Shown here piece by piece: positions 45,390 to 57,019 of a stretch of DNA of 64,000 nt. The notes beneath the pieces are model-generated. The model was not told the DNA's origin and ran no database searches. It was given only the letters and a program-made list of their open reading frames with translations. The stretch covers positions 109,090-173,089 of the forward strand of contig MEHQ01001009.1 in the NCBI GenBank assembly GCA_008828725.1, written 5' to 3'. Positions within the stretch are counted from its first letter, which is position 1, and every line of letters starts with the position of its first letter. The stretch comes from Saccharina japonica (lineage: Eukaryota; Sar; Phaeophyceae; Laminariales; Laminariaceae). The position numbers and the translations under genes are program-made.

Positions 45390-46130
45390 TCGTTTTGCTA
45401 TGAGGCAAACAGGTCGTGAGCAATGTTGTGCTATCAGTCTAACACCCGGTGGGGCGGGCACGCCTGGACGAGGCATGTTCGCTCCTGGAGCAACGGGAAA
45501 TTCCATCGTCAGACATATTTATTTTATTGTATTTATATAATTTGACGGAGATATTGGCATAAAACAGAATATGTGACGTCATCTTGATAGCTTTCGTTGC
45601 GGAGATTACACTTACTTCACGATTGGAAAAAAAAGAGCGGGAAACGCTCCCTTTGGTCTTGCCCCATGTGAGGAAGTTTTGTTGGTTCTTGGAAAACTAA
45701 ACTTCGCGATATATTCATGGTTTTGTCCATTTTTGTAGTTTTTTAGCCGATTTTGGCCAGATATTGGGGTGACTTTGTCGCGGCCGCCCACATATGACTT
45801 GATTTTAGTATAGGGGAACAATTTTTTTTTTCTCGACGGTATTCGATTCTTTTGGCCTTGGCGATTACGACTAAGGCCGTTTTATTTTCCAATTCGACAT
45901 ATTTCAAAAGTTATTAGCCGAAAACAAAATGGACAAATTGTGCTGCACGGACTATACGTAAAAACATATGTAGTGTGAGAAATCAAGGTGATGCCAAGTG
46001 TTCGAGAATGAATCAGATGAATAAAGTGCTGTAAATATTAGCGCCTGCTGCGGTAAGGGTCGTTCTTATCGAGCAACTTGTTTCCAAAAAATCATTTTTT
46101 TTTTTTCCAAAGCAAACTGGAAAATCAAGA
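45390..46130. other. No gene recognised
   Basis: AT-rich sequence with a GGTGGGGCGGGCACGCCTG word shared with 44265-44280. No domain in any frame. Confidence 0.4.
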
Positions 46131-46139
46131 GAAAACAGG

Positions 46140-46825
46140 ATTAATTTGAAAATTTAAATTTTTAACCCAGGGAAAAATATTTGGAAGGCTTCGCATTCCA
46201 ATATTTGGAAGTTATTTACGGAAAATATGGAAGTCCTAAAAATTGCGCAGAAAAATCATTTGGAAAGTTTGGAAAAAAGGTGCTCGATAAGAACGACCCT
46301 AAGGCGTCAATGGTTGCAGAGACCTTTAGTAAAAGTAAGGATAAAAAAAAAAAAATGCATTACGTGAAAAAATCGCCAGAGCATATTGCCTGAGCGCCTG
46401 GCGGGGCAAGGTGTCAATAGTCGCGGATACCTAAAATAACGCAAAACAATGATATTGAAAAAACAGGGTTGTTGCCTGAGAAAGCCAAACGCACTATTTG
46501 AAACAGAGACAGAACATATGTTTCGAGGGCCTGGCGGGTCAAGGCGTTAATGGTCGCGGAGATGAAAAATAAAGCGAGTTTTATACGAAAAAAGAGGATT
46601 GTGGCTCAGCCTGAGAAACCGAAATGCAGAATAAAAAAATGCAGTAGAAACATATATCCTGAGCACCTGCCGGGGCAAGGTCTTAATGGCCGCGGAGACC
46701 AAAAATAAGACAAAGCGTAATATATAAAAAACAGGGGTGTTGGTCAGCCTGACAAACCCTAATGCATTACAAAAAATGGAAGACAAACATATATCCAGAG
46801 CGCCTGCCACGGCAAGGCGTCGGTG
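46140..46825 (+). repeat. ~135-bp tandem repeat, about five units
   Basis: The core word GCGCCTGGCGGGGCAAGG with variants recurs near 46394, 46528, 46662 and 46799 (spacing 133-137 bp). It is followed each time by GTYAATGGTCGCGGAGA and an A-rich half. A more diverged unit lies around 46270. Confidence 0.75.
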
Positions 46826-47118
46826 CTCCGCCTGAGCATCTGAATAAGTACATAACAATATATTGGCAAGACATACTTCGGTCCAGAATGCCGTCAATTT
46901 TGTTTCCGACTTAATCTTCAAAGAAACATACCCTCAAGGGTACGGCAAACCCGGTTGAAACCCGGCAGAAAATATCCAAGAAACAGATTCAAAAAGCGTA
47001 TGATATGATTATAATCGTGTAAGATCGTTGTCAACAGCGGGTAGGAACACGTACATAATGAGTACCATAGGTAATATTCAATAATCAGATCCGAGACAAA
47101 AACAAAACAAAAACAAAG

Positions 47119-47190
47119 AGTGGCTGTGGGATTCGAACTCATGCGATTCAATCTGTAGTCGGTCGTTGAGCACCTCACCTAAAATATCAT
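47119..47190 (-). mobile_element. tRNA-like SINE head, minus strand
   Basis: On the minus strand GAGTTCGAATCCCACAG fits a B box and GGTGAGGTGCTCAACG a weak A box. The acceptor ends do not pair. Purine-rich AAAC repeats follow on the + strand at 47096-47118. Confidence 0.45.
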
Positions 47191-47229
47191 TTTGCAATTT
47201 GAAGGCCTGATTTACTTCTACTATACCTG

Positions 47230-48170
47230 GTACAGCAGTGATAATTCGCCCGAGAAAAATAATTATCGTAGCTATCAAACCGAGTTTTTTGTTTGTCCAA
47301 ACTGCTGCTGCTGCTTGCTGCTGTAGTTCCTGTACCTACATGTACGGTGGATACTATGAATACTACTACTGTACAGTAGTACTACAGCATTATTATATAC
47401 GACCAGGTACTATTAATACTACTGCTGTGCTGCTGTTGTACGAGTAGTACACAGAGTACAGTATTCAGCCGAAATATTTGTTATCGTATTGTACTTGTGT
47501 CCTCAATCGTATTCCCACGAGGTAAGGCGGAGGAGATGGAAGGGGCTAAAGACGACCTGCCCAGGGAGGTAGTCGAGAGTAAGCGGTCACTTTCGCGAGA
47601 CCGAGCTATCAAAGAAAAGAGCTACGACGTACGATGTATGTATATCGAAGCTCCCAGCAAGTAAAAAAACGACATGCTGTTGGACCCAAACACCAAACAG
47701 ATCCACAGAAGAAGAACGTACGTAGAACCTCGCTATATCTCGGATCTCCAAGCAACAACCACGAAATAATATTGCTGCCCCAGAGAAGCAACCTCGACGT
47801 CCCGCACAGAACCTTTCTGCCTCGCAGAAAAAGTCTCGATGTCCCGCCGTCTCGTAAGAGCCCACGGATTGAAGGTCGCCGCGCTCGGCGGCGGCGCTTG
47901 ACTCGAGAGTGCGACCGGGCGGAAAGTGCCGGGCGGAGGCTGAGGGACGCGACCCTCGAGAAGAGCGGGCGAGAAAGCCAACGCGAGGCCGTCGAAACGG
48001 GTCCCGAGTGCGAGTCCGGTCTGAAGCGGAGTGAGAGCCCAAGAGGCCCCGAAGCACCCCAGCGAGCGTCAAGGAACGTATATATGTCTATGTAATACCA
48101 AGATTTTATAAGATCCGCGCGGCTTTCAACCATGTGTGAGATCGCGAGATCTGTTTTTGTTTTCTTTCCC
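47230..48170. other. No gene recognised
   Basis: CTGCTG- and TACTAC-rich words (47290-47450), then a purine-rich block with a 153-codon + frame and a 161-codon minus frame (47587-48095), neither with a domain. The block 48106-48135 resembles 49505-49540 (GATCCG...CTGGCTTTCAACCATGTG). Confidence 0.4.
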
Positions 48171-48175
48171 CTTGG

Positions 48176-48330
48176 GCAAGCAGCAGAGATTCGACAAGAT
48201 CCGCGAGGGTTATCGCGAATGCTGAAAAGTTGCTCACCAGGGCAAGCAGCAGAGATTCGACAAGATCCGCGAGGGTTATCGCGAATGCTGAAAAGTTGCT
48301 CACCAGGGCAAGCAGCAGAGATTCGATAAT
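48176..48330 (+). repeat. 65-bp tandem repeat, 2.4 units
   Basis: GCAAGCAGCAGAGATTCGAC starts near 48177, 48242 and 48307. The first two units are identical except at the edge. Confidence 0.85.
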
Positions 48331-48659
48331 ATCAGAGTGTTTGCGATAGAAGTAAGTAAAAAAATACTTTCCTTCCGCTAAAAAAAGTGAATCCCCTTCC
48401 CTTCACGATTTCGGTGTGTTTGCGATAGACGTAAACCCAATCCTGCAAGTGACGCCTTCGAAAATACCAAGGGAAGAGGGGTGAACCAAAACAAGAACGA
48501 AAACAAAAACTAACGTACGAGAGGAACGGCAGCCCAGCAACGGTGGGGACGGCAGGGATAACCGCAGTGCCGCCGCTGCCACGACTGCAAGCAGGAGCAC
48601 AGTTGGCTGCAGCTACGCGGCGGCAGCTAACGGCAGCGTCTGCTTTAGCAACATAAAAA

Positions 48660-48935
48660 AAAACAGCATCAGCAGCCCCAGCAGCAGCAGCAGCAGCAGC
48701 AGTAGCAGCAGCAGTAGCAGCAGCAGAGCAGCAGAAGCAACAGCTTCCGTTTTTGTTTCTTTCGATTTTGCGAACGACTAGTCTTCTCGTCGTGTGCTGC
48801 TGCTGCTGCTGCCCTCGACCAACGCGCGACACCGTGCCGGCACGCTCCGCTCCAAGCCCGCCCGACGCCCGACATATACAGACCGTGGCGGCGCGCCGCC
48901 GCTGCTGCTACTGCTGCTACTGCTGCTACCGCAGT
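48660..48935 (+). repeat. CAG/CTG trinucleotide runs
   Basis: (AGC)n at 48665-48735, (CTG)n at 48798-48813 and (CTG/CTA)n at 48900-48935. All frames through them are homopolymeric and are not called as genes. Confidence 0.85.
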
Positions 48936-48939
48936 TTAC

Positions 48940-49910
48940 TGGAATTGAAATGATACACGACGATCTGTCATCTTGTCGAGCTCTACAAGCAAGGCTATAC
49001 GAGGACGTGTACATACGAGTACTCGTGTACTCGTACGAACTCGTAGTCGTACGAGTAGTTCTTTCTGAACGACACATCCTCCACGACACAAAGCCGGCGA
49101 GAGCGTACCGTAGCGGGCTGACGGCAGTGTGCCGGCGCCCCGCTAGAAAAATCCAACACCGCTCGTCCGTGTCATACTCTAGCTACACCTCTCAAGCCTC
49201 TGTGCTCTCATCGGTTGTTGTGTTGTGTTGTGGCGTTCTGCGTCGGTAGAATGCTCGTTGTGTGTAGGCCAATGAAACTGAGAGCCAAAAGTTACCGTAA
49301 CTTTTGATCAATCCTTACTTTTCTAAAGTACCTTTTTGCCGTTTTTTAAAAAAATTACCGCAAATCCTCCCTTCGGGAGAAGTTTTAGAGAAGTAAAAGC
49401 ACGAAAAAAAAACGCAAACACTCTATTCGCGTGGCGTTCAACCATAATTATATTACGTGAGAGAAGGTACGGACGACTGATAATTATTCTCGATCATAAT
49501 GAGAGATTCAATACGATCCGTCTGGCTTTCAACCATGTGAGATACGCGAATGCTGAAAAATAATCGTTTGAGGGTTGAAAACAGACTTTCGTCCCGGAGG
49601 ATACATAAAGCAGGTCGTGCCGGAGGATACATACAGGTCATACGCAACGTACGGCGGATCAACCGGAATCACTTTCCGGGTTCTCGGCTGGTGATGCAGA
49701 ATATTCTCCGAAGAATGAGAGAATATGAGTTTTGTACGTTCGTAAGAAGTTTGGCCAATCAGATGAATGCAGAAAAACATGGTAGTATGAATCGTAGCCC
49801 GTGATATACACCTGATCCAGTTCGTAGTTGTGACCTGCACGTGATAGCTTAGTGCAGCAGAGTCAGATCTACAGGTCCAAGGTGTGATACAGACTAGTTT
49901 TGAGGTCCAA
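48940..49910. other. No gene recognised
   Basis: Contains overlapping ACTCGTACG palindromic words at 49015-49060 and short frames. No domain. Confidence 0.4.
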
Positions 49911-49912
49911 GT

Positions 49913-50162
49913 ATGTCCGAGGAGAGCAAGTCGCCGGAGGCTGAGGTTATTCGGGTTGCTACTGCGCACGACGTTCAGGCGGCAGTGGCTGCTGCGCAAA
50001 CCCCGGCAGAAACAAATGCGCATGCTGCTTTAGCTGCAGTGCAAGCACAGGTGGACGCACGCCGTGTTGAGGATGCGAATGCTGTGCAAGCCGAGGCCGA
50101 GGCTCGACAGGCAACAGCCGAGGCCGAGGCTTGACAGGCCACGGCTGCTGCTACTGCTGTTG

Positions 50163-50196
<34 letters not shown>

Positions 50197-50334
50197 GGCC
50201 ACTGTTTCGCCACCGCTACTGGTGGCCGCGGGGGAAGCTGCAACACCTGCTGAGATCATGCATTGGCAAAATTCCGTCTATATATTTTATGAATCAAGAT
50301 ACCATTTGTTTAAAATCACATAAAAAATAAATAC
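49913..50334 (+). pseudogene. Ala-rich, coiled-coil-like ORF with one in-frame TGA
   Basis: Starts ATG at 49913 (MSEESKSPEAEVIRVATAHD) and is rich in Ala, Gln and Glu. The repeated segment AEAEARQATA implies that the TGA at 50132 replaced a CGA codon, a C-to-T change. The open frame resumes into a (GCT)n poly-Ala stretch. No domain recognised. It may be the first ORF of the decayed tyrosine-recombinase element that extends to 53.3 kb, which is inference from position and strand. Confidence 0.4.
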
Positions 50335-50589
50335 TCGTACCTAAAATAACAATGCTCGATATATTTAGGATACTCTCTGTTGATGTTATTACTAATTACG
50401 CTTATGGCACACACAATATATATGCTCCTTAGATATAATACATATAAGAGTAGATCAAACTTTATAAGCGAAAACGAAACAAATGAGTACGGAACCTTAG
50501 AGGGAAGACAACAACTATTATGAGCGGCGTATTCAAAATAGGTGGAGTGAATTAAAACAATATAATAACTGAGGAGTTAGGAGGCTGAT

Positions 50590-51540
50590 CTCGCTTTGTT
50601 TGCTCGAGGCGAATACCGGAACAAAGTAACTATGGGCGACGGCCACGCCGAGCACAGCAGAGACAGTGTGAATCGATCGGGAAAGGGCAGTATCCGAGAC
50701 GTCCCCTCGTGTAGCCAGTTGTGAAAGCCAGACTCAGGGAAGTAGGTCTGAGAAGCGGGAGCGAGATAACGATAAGCGGTCCGTTCACCATAAATACTTG
50801 AACAAGTTCAAAGACTAGGCTCGCTTTGTTCAACGCGATCTCGAGGACAACTTCCGGAACAAAGTAACAACCGGTGAACTCCCTCCGTACACATCATAAA
50901 CAATGCGAACCGGTGAAAAAGGGGAAGTACTCGAGGCTTCGCTCGCTATGCTTCCCGGGACGGTTGTCATAATCAAGGATGCGTTCCACGTAACCTCGAG
51001 GAAAAATTCCGGAACAAAGTGACAGTAAGCGAACGCCCCTGCGTACACATCATACACAATGGGTACACATCATACACAGTGTAACTCGGTGGGAAAGGAG
51101 AAGTACTGGAGGCTGCGCTCGCCTCGCGTACCGGGATGGTTTCAACGTATTCTTGAGGACGAATTCCGGAGCAAAGTAACAGTAAGCGAAGGCTCTTCCG
51201 TACACATCATACACCATGTAAATCGGTGGGAAAGGGGTGTACTCGATGCTGCGCTCGCCTCGCGTCCCAAGAGGGTTGCCATAGCCTAAAGATGCCTTCA
51301 ACGTTACCTCAAGGACACATTCCGGAACAAAGGAAAAGTAAGCAAAGGCCCCTCCGTCCACATCATACGCAATGTGAATCGGTTTGATAGGGCCAGTAGT
51401 CGGGGTTCGCTCGCCCCGCGTATCCAGACATGAACGCTAGATCTAAGGAAGATTGCGACGGTCTGAGCATCACAGCATAACGAAGTAAAAATAAGCGGTC
51501 CGTTGACCCTTTCACCCCATAGGGGCGTGGAATGCATGGT
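50590..51540 (+). repeat. 156-bp satellite inside the decayed element
   Basis: The word TTCCGGAACAAAGT (with variants) occurs at 50851, 51006, 51163 and 51319, a period of 155-157 bp. Outer, more diverged units (50612 and after 51400) share AAGCGGTCCGTT-containing ends. No coding frame survives through it. Confidence 0.85.
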
Positions 51541-51732
51541 CGGATAGAGGATTCGCAAAAAGGTAATGTGGAGTTACCTGATCCGTAAATCGCCTAACGA
51601 CAATAGCGGATTGGTGCAGGGCGGCAACTCTCGGTGATTTGGTTAGAGACACTCGAATGTGATTCTATCATGCAGGGTAGACGGGTCGATCACGCCTTAA
51701 GGTGAAAGTGCACACGTTTAAACGTAGCTACA

Positions 51733-52362
51733 ATGCAAGCAGCACTCGATCAAGGACCTTATTCGGAACGATTACGCCCTTTCACTTGTGCTGTGCAAGA
51801 ATTAGAAGGGAACAGAGAACGCAACCCGAACGGTAGTTCGATGTCGAACTCAGGAGACAACTTCCCCAGCGGGGAAGAAGACCAGCAACGCGGAAAGAAG
51901 AGGGTGATGCGGGAAGAGTTCAACGTGTTGCCCGACGAAACGCATTACATATTCAACATTGTTGCTGGCATGCAGTAGAGCCTGCAGGAGTTACTGGAGC
52001 GCGTGGAGGCGCATCACGGGGAGGACGGCGAGGTGGCAGCGGCCGGGCACCAGGGTGAATCCAAAGAGGCAAAGGCCGCTTACAAAAACCGTGTGGCCGT
52101 ATGGGAGAACACGGTGGCGCGCAAAGGCCGGATAATTATCGAAGGAAAAACAGTGATGATGGGGTGCAAGCAGGCGGACCTGCAGGCTGTGCTTGCGCGA
52201 AAGACGCAGGTGACCCTTACTGTGACGTTCCAACTCACAAATATCGCGGTGTTTAGGGTCGAAGACTACCTGCCTACGGGAGCCGGGATAAACGCCGCAG
52301 ATATTGCGCTTTCGGACCAGATGGACATTTATGCTCGACGCGATCACCACAGTGTTGGGTAA
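51733..52362 (+). pseudogene. Unassigned ORF with one in-frame TAG, upstream of the recombinase
   Basis: ATG at 51733. The frame runs to a TAG at 51976, and the downstream frame (SLQELLERVEAHHGED...) continues to a stop near 52362, giving about 209 residues if the TAG is read through. It is hydrophilic in the first half with an acidic/Lys-Arg segment; the second half has beta-rich character. I recognise no domain. TAG could derive from CAG. It is collinear with the tyrosine-recombinase pseudogene 170 bp downstream. Confidence 0.4.
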
Positions 52363-52529
52363 AGGTGTTAGTGGCGATGGGTGTCGCGACCGCCTTGAGA
52401 CCCTCAAGTGAGGGCTGGAAGAGGGCGCAGGGACCCTACGGGAACACGCGCGAGGAAGAACTTTCTGGCCATTCGCGTTCCCCAAAACAAGGCAAGGCTG
52501 GTTAAGATGGTTAATGGCGATATGGACGA

Positions 52530-53326
52530 GTGGTTCAATCCAGGCTAGTTGACATCGCGGCGACTGCTGCCGTGGAGTGGATGGTGCCACCGGAGGTCGA
52601 CAGCCCCCCGGCCGTGCCCGTCCCGAACTGTGGCTATGTCTGGGATTCAGTTATTTGTTCTAGCTTCGCTCAGATGATGTCTTCGCCTCAGACTCGAGGG
52701 TCGTACATCCCGCCCATTGCGTCAAACGAGGGGACGTCACTTTATTTCGAACACGGGCCTGAGGCGGACTTCCGGCGTCAGGGCCGAGCCAACAAGGTCA
52801 AAGTTCGTTTTCGAGGTCACAAAGGGGAGCAACCAAGATAAGGGAGCGTGTTAGTACGGACACGATAGGCGGTACGTGGGGCGTACCCTGGCTTGAGAGA
52901 AGGCGCTGGCGCCGTGGCTCTAATGGTGGAACTGATGTCATGTCATCCGTCATTACAAGAAAACGCCCCACGTTCCGCCTATCGCGATTCGGCAAGCGTT
53001 AGGACATGGGGCTACGGCCAAGCGATAAGAGCATTGAGAGAGTTAGTTACGAAGACGGGCGGGAACCCGGAGGAGTACACGTTGCACTCGATGCGGATCG
53101 GGGGAACGACCGCGCTAGCAGCAGGGGGGTCAATTTCAGAACGAGTGATCTAGAGAGAAGGTCGCTGGAAGTCGGACGCGTACAAGGTATACACAGGAAA
53201 CAACACAGAAGATCTCGCGAAGATTTTGAGTAAATTAGTTCAAGGCGTAGAAAAGAGAGGTAGCGAAACGGCCAGACCGAAGTGTGATCTAGAGTGGATT
53301 ATAACCAGAATGGAATTGACTTCATA
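52530..53326 (+). pseudogene. Tyrosine recombinase (Crypton/DIRS-type), broken by three stops
   Basis: One frame from 52530 to about 53326, interrupted by TAA at 52839, TAG at 52866 and TAG at 53151. Visible family features are VRFRGHKGEQ (the strand and turn before the catalytic box in mobile-element recombinases), a conserved helix AIRALRELV, HSMRIGGTTALAAGG (H-x-x-R box), then GRWKSDAYKVY with the catalytic Tyr. The upstream catalytic Arg box is not clear. Enzymes of this family cut and join DNA through a 3'-phosphotyrosine and move circular element copies. No reverse transcriptase was found nearby, favouring a Crypton-like DNA element over DIRS/Ngaro, though loss by deletion is possible. 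All three stops sit where Gln is plausible, so they are single C-to-T changes. Confidence 0.7.
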
Positions 53327-53329
53327 AGT

Positions 53330-54159
53330 GGAGGAGTTTGAATGGTCTGGGACCATTAGGGATACTCGGTCTTCGAGACTACGGATAGTATACCCTAGAT
53401 AACAACGGCCGCGGGAGAGAGAGACGGCGGGGTTGACGTAGTCACGCGACAGATTGCAGGACTGGGCCGTCAACAAGGCATAGAGCCCGCGGTATCTCCC
53501 TCCCATACAATCTAGAGGAATATTCAAAAAGGAGGAAAAACACAACCAACATTCGAAAAAACGTGACAAACAATTGAAGACTAAGCTAAAAGTCAAAAGT
53601 GAAAGATAGCTTATTCTAAGGCTGGTGGAAGGACGAGAGAACTGTTGAGAAGATAGTTGTGGTTCCAGTCTTTTGGTTTTGTACCAATCAGGCAGGCTCA
53701 GCAAGCACTGCTTTCAGGCCAAGCAGCGACACAGAAAGAGCGGCTTGGCGGGGCAAGAGTATCAACATCACCGTGGAAATAAGTGGCGCTAGATTGATAC
53801 ACAGCCAAACACTGGCCAGTGTTTATTCCGTATTTGTCACCCACCCACCACCTGTTCCTTTCAAATGTGAAGGGGGGGCGTTTGTAGTTTTTCGCTGCTT
53901 CTGCTGCTGCTGCTGCTGCTGCTACTGTTGTTGCCTGTGCTCTACTGCGGGTTTGGGCCATGTGTATGGTGTTGCAAGGCCATGGTGTAATCCCGCGGCA
54001 CTTGCACTGTTGGAATCGACCAATGTGCTGGCTGTTTCTTCATCTGAACAGCAAAAAGCAAGCAGCAGGGTTGGCTCCATGCCTTCATCAACCAACAATA
54101 TGCCTGTTTCTTACAATAGTCTGAACGAAAATTATGCCACAAGCAATGCCTCACCCCTA
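53330..54159. other. Flank of the LTR elements; poly-Ala/CTG run
   Basis: No gene recognised. 53900-53930 is a (CTG)n run. An 87-codon minus frame across it is Ala-rich low complexity. This is the left host flank of the outer LTR element. Confidence 0.4.
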
Positions 54160-54432
54160 TGGTGTACTCGCGGAGAAAGCAATTCACTCACACCTCCACA
54201 CCCACACTCCTGTACTCCGCAGGAGCCCGGGGCCAGCATCGCTGTAACACCCGGCTTGGTGGATGGACCCAGATCAATAACAACTAGAGAAACAGAGCGT
54301 CATTATTATGCATCGTAGTCAGCGATGTTCCCATACCGGTTACATGTTGCGGTTCACGCAAGAACATGCATGCTTACGTATCAGTACTACACCCGTGGGT
54401 TTTCCAGAGGAAGGTCCACAGACGCCACACCA
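54160..54432 (-). repeat. 3' LTR of the outer element
   Basis: 273 bp, uninterrupted. Matches the 5' LTR at 62320-62877 except for the latter's 275-bp MITE and scattered changes. It is preceded on the minus strand by a run of seven G. Confidence 0.8.
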
Positions 54433-55039
54433 CCCCCCCAAAGTAACCCACAGACCTGAAACGACTTGGGGCAACTTGATAAAACAAAAGGAAGGGACAG
54501 ACGAAATATCCACGGCAACAACACCAGACGTCCTCAAATATTCACCCAAACGAAGTACAAAAAACCCTGAAAAGCATGCAGCAAAAGCCACTCGCTCATG
54601 AAATCTCGCCATTGATGTATTACCCCCACCACAACATATAATGCGTCCACCTAACCAAAACAGATACAGCGTCCAGATTAAAACCTAAGACAAAAGCAAG
54701 CAGTGTACAACCGCAAGACATCTGAGTATATTCGTGTACAACATAAAGAAGATACTAATATTAGCATTGTTTCGGTGTGCGCTTCCCAGTTATAAAAAAA
54801 TATCCAGGGCATTACAATCACCGAATCGAAGCAAATTATGAAGGAAACTATAATACCACATATGAATGCAACCTGAAAGAAGTTGTTTAACAGAGCACAT
54901 AGACCAGCACAAAATAAAAAACGATACTGAACACGCATGATTTCAGCACATAAACACTAACTAAGAAACAGGTTTGCCTGTTTACAGCAGTAACGTATTG
55001 GCAACAATCCAGTAAGCTCCGAACCATCTGTTCCCTTTA

Positions 55040-55573
55040 CTCTATCCAGCTTACCCAATACCCGTCACCGGCAGTTGACATCCTTGAGCTGAGGCAGTCC
55101 ACTCTCCCATGCCCGCTCCAACGACATCCCATGCCCCAACGATATCCCATGCATGCGGCCCCAACGCACTTACTTCCTTCCAGTACATCTCCATAGCTTT
55201 CGTTAGTTTGTTCGCAGCCCTGATGCTGAAGATCGCCCAATCACCAGCCCCAATAGCAGTAATCCGGTACTGCGTTTCGTTGCCCCCGGCATCGATATGC
55301 TTATATTCTTGTAGGCCACGTATCTCCGAAATTTGAAACAATTTTTCTCGAAAGCGTCAGCGTGAACTCCGTTCTTGGTATATCCTCATCAAGCTGACGG
55401 AAATCCAAAGCCGCCGCACTCCGGTTTGATTTTGTCAGCACAGTAGTACCGATCAGTAGACATACAGCAGTAACCAGAACCCACGGGAATAATAATCCCA
55501 AAAACAATCCTCGCCCTTGAGAAGTGTTCTCCACCTCGATTTTTGGTGCTGGTGCTCTTACCGCGTTAATCAT
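55040..55573 (-). CDS. Single-pass membrane ORF of the outer LTR element, frameshifted
   Basis: ATG at 55573 overlaps the stop of the upstream acidic ORF by 8 nt. Residues about 25-45 form a hydrophobic segment (GLFLGLLFPWVLVTAVCLLI), followed by a Lys/Arg-containing turn and a soluble C-terminal part. At about 55340 the frame must shift at an A run (TTTTT on the + strand) to continue into FQISEIRGLQEYKHID and beyond to 55051. The two parts together would be about 170 residues. Env genes of retroviruses also carry a membrane anchor, but I see no signal peptide, glycosylation pattern or cleavage site, so no env identity is claimed. The family is not recognised. Confidence 0.45.
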
Positions 55574-55832
55574 CTACCTCTTCGGCCACGAGAAGTTTGA
55601 TGTGTTCATATATATCGACTGTACAGCAGTAGGTAGGCGCAGCTTCTTTGCCTTCTATGAGCTTTCCTTCGACCACCATATCCGATGATGTAGCGAAATC
55701 ACCATCCACTTTTGAACAGTGTCCACTCACATTTCCTTCCACTACCGGCTCTCCCTCGACCAAAGTTGGTACGTAGACGGCTGTAGTAACAACGTGTTCC
55801 GCAGGTGATACTAGCGACACGGGGGCGGCGAC
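55566..55832 (-). pseudogene. 3' part of the acidic ORF split by the nested element
   Basis: The open frame entering from the left LTR edge of the inner element reads SLVSPAEHVVTTA near its start and ends AEEVDD then TAA (55566-55568). Its 5' 41 nt, including the ATG, lie on the far side of the insertion at 60561-60601. Counting one copy of the target duplicate, 41 + 262 nt gives 303 nt, an uninterrupted frame of 100 residues. Val/Glu-rich, acidic, with Cys residues; no domain recognised. Confidence 0.7.
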
Positions 55833-56242
55833 TGTTTATGTACGCTGCTGTCAAACGTGCTCTGTGTAGCCACGTGCCTATACCGTGGGTCGTCAAGGAG
55901 AAGGTGGAAGATAATGTACACTCGTACCACCAAATACCGAATATAAACACACAAGTAGAGCCAGTACCTGTCGTCAAAGGCCCATCATGAACACCACACA
56001 GGAGTGAGGCGTACCTTTCTGTCACGCTCCACCCTCACATGTATACGGGCAGTATCTTATCATCAAAGCCCGGGTCGCATCATCGTTATCGCAGACTGCC
56101 TCTCGGGGCAGCTCCCTCTCTCCATCCGTGAGGCATACTAAATAATGCCTCGCTACATAATACGAAACCCCACAATACATGAAACCCCCAAGCCCCCAAG
56201 ATATATCCGCCGACCGTATCAAGCTACCGCATACCACGAACA
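55833..56242 (-). repeat. 3' LTR of the nested copia element
   Basis: 410 bp, TGTT...AACA. Carries a 9-bp extra CCCCAAGCC-type repeat relative to the 5' LTR. On the minus strand the polypurine tract precedes it at 56243-56250. Confidence 0.85.
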
Positions 56243-57019
56243 GCCCCCCTATTCGGTGTGCGATACGATAGGTCCCGAATATCTTATCACCAGTTGCCAG
56301 GTAAAACGGCAAATCCCAAATTCCACAAATAAATGAATCATTGCCACGGTAAAAAAGCAATCCCAAATTCCATCCTTCATCATTGCCAAGGTAAAACGGC
56401 AATCCCGGTTCCAAATCTTTCAATCTTGATTGCAGTATATATCTCCTAAACTATAGCGAGACAGTAACTACGGGAAGGGGAAAATCCAACAAACGTGAGT
56501 ATGCTGGTAGAATATTCAAACAAAATCAATAACACCGTCTTCACATAAATACCGTACCGCCCGATAATATCGGCCCCCCTGCTGTGTACTCTGTAAGAGC
56601 ACAACAACAGAACATCTCTGATACAAAACACCTCAAATCAAATCATAGCAGCCCCCCTGCTTGACACTCCCCTCGGAAGTATACAAGAAGACAACCATCC
56701 GCATCTGAGTCCAAAAGTACTATAGGTATCAGTGATTGGTTCCCCTGTACGTTGTGCGCAATTAACCAATAGCCGAAGCGTATGGCACGATTCATCAAGA
56801 CCATCGGCATACTCTATTGGCGTATTAACCTTATTCAACGTATGGGTACCTCCCAACACTTTCTCCATTTCCTTAAGAACTCCTGAAGTTGCACGTTAAT
56901 TCTTCAAGTACTTTCCAAAAACATCCCATACACATCGAAAACTCCTAAAATTATCCCCCAAAACCAATTGCCCCAAAACCCCCGGAAAAACAAACAAACG
57001 AACAAACCAGTGGATTAAA
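56243..57019 (-). other. 3' untranslated part of the nested element
   Basis: About 780 bp between the end of the pol remnant and the 3' LTR, with several GGGGGG-containing purine tracts on the minus strand. No domain found in its short frames. Confidence 0.5.

Noticed and set aside
47587..48095. Overlapping 153- and 161-codon ORFs on opposite strands
   Set aside because: Arg-rich readings of a purine-rich stretch with no recognisable domain on either strand.
52530..53326. Alternative genetic code with UAR as Gln
   Set aside because: Tempting because the stops sit at Gln positions, but TGA interruptions in neighbouring ORFs also fit C-to-T decay, and the ORF 3' end lacks any other clear terminator under that code.
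55040..55573. Retroviral-type env gene
   Set aside because: Position fits, but there is no signal peptide, cleavage site or fusion-like segment; only a single hydrophobic stretch is seen.
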